Program-made: the position numbers and the translations under genes
Notes under the pieces: model-generated
Seen by the model: the letters and a program-made list of their open reading frames with translations, nothing else
Databases searched by the model: none
Told to the model about the DNA's origin: nothing
NCBI GenBank assembly: GCA_008692225.1
Contig: VICG01000013.1
Coordinates: forward strand, 1,116,001 to 1,180,000
Source of the DNA: Monilinia fructicola
Taxonomy: Eukaryota > Ascomycota > Leotiomycetes > Helotiales > Sclerotiniaceae
Direction of reading: 5' to 3'
DNA: 64,000 nucleotides
Shown here: piece by piece, positions 58,669 through 64,000 of the stretch
Position numbering within the stretch: the first letter of the stretch is position 1
Layout: the number at the start of each line of letters is the position of its first letter

Positions 58669-60595
58669 TCATTCAATACTCATCTTCATCAGTCCGTCAT
58701 TCGTATCCACCATCCCCTGCAATCCCACTCTTCTTCCTCCATTCCCTAACCCGCTTTTTCCATTGCCAGGCTCCCCATTACTTGTCGGCCTTGTACCCCA
58801 AGGAGCTGTATCCCTTTGCATCGGGCTTTGCAATACCGGACTATTATGTACACTCATACCAGGGCTAACAGCTCTCCTTTTGAAACTCGTGGGATCGAGA
58901 TCATCATCTCGACGGCGTTTATGTGTGATTTTGCGCATAGGTTCGGAGGCTTGAGGGGTAGAGGAGCGGGAGGGAGAGGAATCGGAATTGCTGCGATTGA
59001 GATGTAGGGGTGTACAGAGGTGGGATTCGAGTGATGTATCTTCACTCATGCCAGAAGAGGAGCCGCGAGGATTAAAATTAGGTGGTGGCGTGCGACTATT
59101 TTCATCGGTGAAGGATTCCCAGAATTCTTTGCCTTTGGAATTACGAATTACTTGTTGCTTGAAGCTACCGGATAGTTGGGAACTGGATGCATCGACCATT
59201 AGATCATCTTCGGGTATGCCTTCTAGAGAGTCCTGTGTCGCGCCAATTATTGGCGATGAGCGTGGGGTATCTGAAGTCGATATAGAGGGGTGACGGGAAG
59301 GTTCAAGTTCCATATCACTTTCTCGGGTTTGGCGGACGACTTCTGCTTCTCGACGAACTTCGGTTTCAACTGGGGCACTTTCTTCTGCTAGAGCTGCCCG
59401 GATACGTGCAAATCCTTTGGTTTTAGGCTATTAATGTTAGTATTGCTCAAGAATCAAACAGTTCATTACATACTAGCATGTTTCCCCTCCTGGTCACGAC
59501 TCTACGAATTACCCCTCGTTGTCCATCTTTTCCAGGTGTACTAGGCATAGCATCCACATTCTCCAAAGTCGACTTTAAAGCACCATCGTCGCTTTCACTT
59601 CCAGAGATATGTAATTGGTTTGCAGCCCAGCTTATACTTTCTCTTCTCGAATGAAAACTGTCAACCGCCATTTCTCGGCCAAAATAACCGCTCTCGATAT
59701 TACGCATCGGAGGAGGCGATTTAGAGGTTGGACTGGCCATTGATCCACTTCTCGATTCTTTGCGATTTCTCCCATTTCTTAATCTTGCGCGCTGGAAATT
59801 CATAAGGCTATTGACTGCAGGCGATTGCCCAGACCAAGCGCCACCAGGACTTGCGTTAGGAATTCCGCCGAATGGCGCTGTCATTCTAGTAATTTGTGGT
59901 GTTGTAATAATGGAGTCGTCAATATCGTCTGCGTCCATTAGATCATCATCGTCAGAACTACTTCCGGAGGAATCAGTGGCCATCATATTAACACTTCCAA
60001 GCGAGTTCGATACGGTCATTCTTTCTGGATTTGCCGTAGACCACATAGACCCTTCCCCGACGCTAGTAAAGTGTAGACCATTTTTTCTATTTGGAATATT
60101 CATAGCTCTGCCAGTTATTGTAGGTGATGAATCGGGTGATGACTGCTCTGCGAGTGTGGAGTGGTGAAGATTGGTCGCCGCTCTTGAAAAATCCAAACCG
60201 CGCGATCGTCTAGGTAACACACTTGTTGGCGACCCATATGTTTGTGATTGATCTAATTTTGGTGATAGGGGGACTCGATTGATATATGCTGGTGATCCTA
60301 ATGGCATGAAATCCCTTTGTGGCATTTGCAGTGAAAGGCCACGGGGAAACGCAGGTCGTCGTGGAGTCGTCGGACTGCCAGAAAGGGTACTATCGTCTTT
60401 GGAGACAGGCTTTTCTGGCTCGCAAAATTTAGGAGACGGTGAAAGAGTTGGTTGACCGCCATCTGATAATGACCGAGCTTTTGAAGGAGATCGTGATGTA
60501 TCTCTCGTATTGGCTTCTGCGCGTTTGTCGTTCACTTCTGCTTCGACTATATCCATACTTGAAGACATATCCTCGGTCGATTGATTTTGAAACAT
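58669..60595 (-). CDS. Nif1-like cell-cycle regulator, disordered phosphoprotein
   Basis: A 626-residue, mostly disordered Ser/Pro-rich protein. Two exons, 59474-60595 and 58669-59427, flank an intron at 59428-59473 (GTATGT...TTAATAG), which joins RRVVTRRGNML to PKTKGFARIRAALAEE. The conserved blocks TPQITRMTAPFGGIPNASP, NSLMNFQRARLRNGRNRKES, LHISGSESDDG and RREAEVVRQTRESD resemble fungal proteins annotated as homologues of S. pombe Nif1, an inhibitor of the Nim1/Cdr1 kinase in mitotic entry. That assignment comes from memory of the family and is moderate. Many SP/TP sites and an SSSDDDD acidic stretch suggest control by kinases. KRRRDDDLDPTSFKRR may be a nuclear localisation signal. No frame breaks. 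Confidence 0.7.
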
Positions 60596-61581
60596 AATGG
60601 TAGATGAATGTAAGAAAGACGTAACTAAACCGATATTTTTACAGCATCATCTGAGTATTTGGGTTGTAAAATCGATGGGGTATGGGTAACCACTGTATAT
60701 CTAGATAGGCTGCAAGAGATGAGATGTCCAATGGTGGTATTGTGTTGCGTTGGATTGAATTGAGTTGAAATGAGTTGAATTGATATCACCATTGATATCA
60801 CCCATAAAGATCCAATTCAAAAGTTGTGCGACGCGACAGAAAGAGGGGCATTGGATGGATGGATGAAAGAAAGAAAGAATGATGGTGCTATGTTTACATG
60901 ACTAACCTCTCCATCAGCAAGTAGTGAGTGTGTGTGTAGGTCCACGGGCATTCAATGATCTCTCGGATTCTCTCCACTTGTATACCAAGTGTGCAAGTAG
61001 ATACCAATTCCCAGGACGTGATAGTCGATAATCAACCTGTCAAAGACTTGAACGTCGGAAGCGATATCGAAAGGACTGCACCCAGGTAAGGTTACTATGT
61101 CCACGGGCACTGGAGTTCTCCGGGGCTCGGCTGCTGCTACAACTTGGAAGTATCAAGTACTGTACTGTACAGTATTAGAAGATCATGCGCTTGGCTATTT
61201 GTGGTTAAGCGTGGTTTTCCCTGGCCACGTGATACTTCTCACCGTTGTTGCAAACTTCGCGGTTTCTGCACTTCAAGTAATATATCCATGGATCCTCACG
61301 TCGCATCACTATGAGACCTGAGCAATGCTCGATCTTATTATATCCAGCTGAGCAGCACATTCAGAATGCTTGAACTTGCATTTGCTTATTCACGAAATGC
61401 TCTCTGACCAGGGCTTCTCTTTCAGCTCATCATTTTCAAAATCACATAGTACGACCATGGGGAAGAAATCGATGTCATGATACAAAACACATTTTATTAA
61501 TCAATATATCTATCTTCATTATTCATTCGTGTCTTGCTTTATACTAAACCACTCCCAGTCTCGCATAAATTTTCAAAATGT
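60596..61581. other. Intergenic between Nif1-like and aquaporin genes
   Basis: Holds GAATTGAGTTGAAATGAGTTG repeats near 60750-60785 (upstream of the Nif1-like gene) and an AGTACTGTACTGTACAGT motif near 61156. No gene seen. Confidence 0.5.
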
Positions 61582-62924
61582 TCATACAGCAGAATCATTC
61601 TTTCTCCTATTATCCCATTCCTCGCTGTCTACACTCCCTTCCGAGTTGCTGATACTCCCTCCAAGCACACCGTTTTTGGACAAATGTTTTATGACGCCCT
61701 CTTGTCCTCTTTCATGCACGCTATGGCCTTTAGCGATAACTCCAAAGCTATCTCGTTGAATCATCTCATACAATGCCGTTCCAAAAAGCATGGCAGGTAT
61801 ACTTGTGAGAATGGGTATCGCCGAATAAACCGAGAAAGCGTCTCTCCCAAAAAATATGGCTGCGACTATACGTGCTCCCAAATCGCGAGATGAATTGAGT
61901 TCTATTGTCACATCCGCAAAGCCCCAGATCATCGTCGCTAGGAGAGGTTAGTATGTGTCCAACAAGAACTGGAGATTAGAAGGCAATAACATGCATCTTT
62001 AATACTCACCATAACCTAATCCAATAACCCATGGTACTGCAGCTGAGGATACGAAAGGGTTCATAGGGTCAAGGCAAGCCCAAATCACAATTCCCTGAAT
62101 TTTCTTAGCAGACTCTACAATCGCGATAACCATCAACACATACCACGAATACATCAGCAAAGAATTCAATGAAGAACAGGTACCCATATGACTGGGTCGC
62201 TCCTGGGAAGGAGCAAAGAATACTTCCTGGTCCACCCGGTGAATTCAAACTCAAGCCCTTAGCATGGTACTCTGCAGCAAGTGCTGTCAGCTGTGGATAG
62301 TATTGTCCGACGAGTAGCATAGCTGCCACAAATGAGCCGAAAACTTGAGCGAAGATATATTGAGGAACCTTTTTCCATGGGAACTGAAACGAATTAGCGA
62401 CCGTCAATATAAAAATAGCGGCCCCGGAAACGTACGCCCAGCCATACGGCACATGCGATCGTTACTGCTGCATTGAAATGTCCCCCCGAAGTACTGCCAC
62501 AAGTTCTAATGAAAATCAGCGGATGAGGTAATGACAACATCCTGACAGCACCAAGTTCAACCTACATGATAGCAAAAGCGATCCCAATGGCAAAGGCCCA
62601 GCCAATCTGGAAAACTGATCCTAGCCCTGGATCCCCAGGGTTGAGGAAAAATGATGCACACGATGCGATCCCCGGATAACTACGAACGACTGTCAGTAAA
62701 TGTTTCCATTTTTCTCTTCTCTCGACTTACACGAAGAAGAAGACACCCATCGCCTCCGCGGCCATTTCCCGCATCCATCTTGGCCTAGAATTTTCGAAGT
62801 CTAACTTGCGTTGCGATACTGGCTTCGGCGCCACGACATGTCTCTTGGCATGGCGCTCTACTGCTTCCGTGTAGCCAATCTCTAATTCCCCTTGACGAAG
62901 ACGACTTGGATCATTATTCGACAT
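61582..62924 (-). CDS. Aquaporin-like MIP channel with altered NPA motifs
   Basis: A 352-residue member of the major intrinsic protein family (water or small-solute channel). Six exons: 62731-62924, 62566-62679, 62436-62505, 62144-62383, 62010-62094, 61582-61937; five GT-AG introns of 49-72 bp keep one frame. Start ATG at 62924 gives MSNNDPSRLRQGELEIGY. TM1 contains AAEAMGVFFFVYPG. The loop B motif reads GGHFNAAVT, NAA in place of NPA. TM4/5 contain FFIEFFADVFVGIVIWACLDP. The loop E motif reads FADVTIELNSSRDLG, NSS in place of NPA/NxA but keeping the arginine. The C-terminal tail is long and charged (DSEEWDNRRKNDSAV). The length fits fungal aquaporins. It does not show the aquaglyceroporin D residue after the second motif in its usual NPARD context, although RD is present. 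Confidence 0.88.
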
Positions 62925-64000
62925 TATGTAACGAATGAAGAGCAGCAATTTGACCAAGCTGTAGTAGCGAAAGTGGCAATGGACCAGATATATGGATTGT
63001 CAATCTGAAGTGTGGTGTATGGGTTGAAATATGTACAGCAAGTTGCCAATAAAACATATAGTATGCTGCCTAATTTCTGAATGAGGAAGCTGGCAGTTAA
63101 AGATAACTCGGGCAGATGGGCTAGTGTTTAAATATGGATTTGCCACCTGTAGGTTGCACTGGAAGAAAATACCTAGACTTGTTTTGAAATAGGCATGAAA
63201 AGCTGCTCGTTTTGGCTACATGGCGAGAGACTTCACCAGGAGATGATCAACGAGGTCAGAAATCCCATCGTTGAGCATCAAAACTCATCTTTGATTGGCA
63301 CGATAAAACTCGGAACAGCTCCTTGCAGCCAATCAAATTAACTCCAGGTCGAATTGCCTAAAGGAGTCCGGAGCGTTTGCGACTTTTCGCTTGTATGCAT
63401 GCTTATAGGAGCGGAGTTTTTCTCACTTACACCGAGAAAGATATAACATCTTTGAAATCGCCTCAAAATCTGCATTGTTCTCAGGCTACACTATGTCAAA
63501 CTTAAGCATATCGTTAGAGAATTTTGAAAATGTCAGGCCCGAATTTGGACAACAGTTTCATCTCGGAATGGTGTACCTGTGCGCCATAAACGCCACACAT
63601 ATACCTGTACCTCAGAACAGCAGGTACTCCAGCTTGAAAATCGATTGATTCATAAGCATTACGATAATTTTGTATCACTGAGTAGCATCATATTGAAGAA
63701 AGAGGATGTATGACCTTTATTCCTGTTCTTCCTCTTCCCATCTTCAGTTACACAATCCCTACCCACTCAATCACATCTTCATGTTGTCAACGCTTCATCT
63801 TCAATTCTTCAGAAGGTATTTAAAAAACACATTTCCGGAAGCGAAAATATACCCTCCCAAACCACATCTTGGAAATGAAATTTACCTCCATCCTAGCATC
63901 TTTTTTGGTTATCTTCCAGGCCGCACTGATTATTCCTGAACATCATTCATTCTCATTTCAGCTCGTTTACTTGAAGATCTAGTAAATTTTCTGCTTTGGT
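62925..64000. other. Upstream of the aquaporin, to window end
   Basis: Contains the presumed aquaporin promoter. A plus-strand frame at 63706-63939 (77 codons) has no recognisable content. No other gene seen. Confidence 0.5.

Overview
The window comes from a filamentous ascomycete. Short spliceosomal introns (about 45-70 bp, GTRNGT donors, CTAA-type branch points, YAG acceptors), a fungal STAND/NACHT-ankyrin gene, a CreD-type arrestin, a 2EXR-domain protein and a secreted rhamnogalacturonan hydrolase all say so. The AT-leaning, microsatellite-rich intergenic DNA and the gene content fit a plant-associated Leotiomycete (for example a Sclerotiniaceae-like fungus); that placement is inference.

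Layout. 0-9.9 kb: gene-poor, with three eroded coding relics that share a retropepsin-like pattern. 9.9-13 kb: a very GC-rich histidine-phosphatase gene (+) facing an alpha/beta-hydrolase gene (-), with four short tandem arrays between and inside them; both genes carry frame breaks. 13-16.9 kb: non-coding, ending in a 10-bp minisatellite and a pyrimidine-rich leader. 17-18.9 kb: an intact GT32-like glycosyltransferase with a GC-AG intron. 18.9-26.2 kb: non-coding with many simple repeats. 26.2-28 kb: a CCCH zinc-finger/2EXR gene (-). 30-31.8 kb: CCT5, an essential chaperonin subunit (-). 34.9-36.7 kb: a GH28 rhamnogalacturonan hydrolase (+). 37-38.2 kb: microsatellites. 38.4-39.6 kb: an unresolved GC-rich block. 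40-41.7 kb: an MCH1-like MFS transporter (-). 42.7-44.9 kb: a CreD-like arrestin adaptor (-). 45-52.8 kb: gene-poor, holding one intron-containing tRNA-Asp (-). 52.8-57 kb: an NLR-like protein (+). 58.7-60.6 kb: a Nif1-like phosphoprotein (-). 61.6-62.9 kb: an aquaporin with altered NPA motifs (-).

The genes do not form an evident pathway; this is ordinary mosaic fungal chromosome. The main technical caution is a cluster of reading-frame breaks between 10 and 31 kb, mostly one extra base in short homopolymers, including in CCT5, which should be intact. Genes from 34.9 kb onward and the glycosyltransferase are clean once introns are modelled. The most biologically interesting items are the NLR-like gene with a duplicated unassigned C-terminal motif, the aquaporin lacking both canonical NPA boxes, the two-finger CCCH/2EXR fusion, the retropepsin-like relics and the GC-AG intron.
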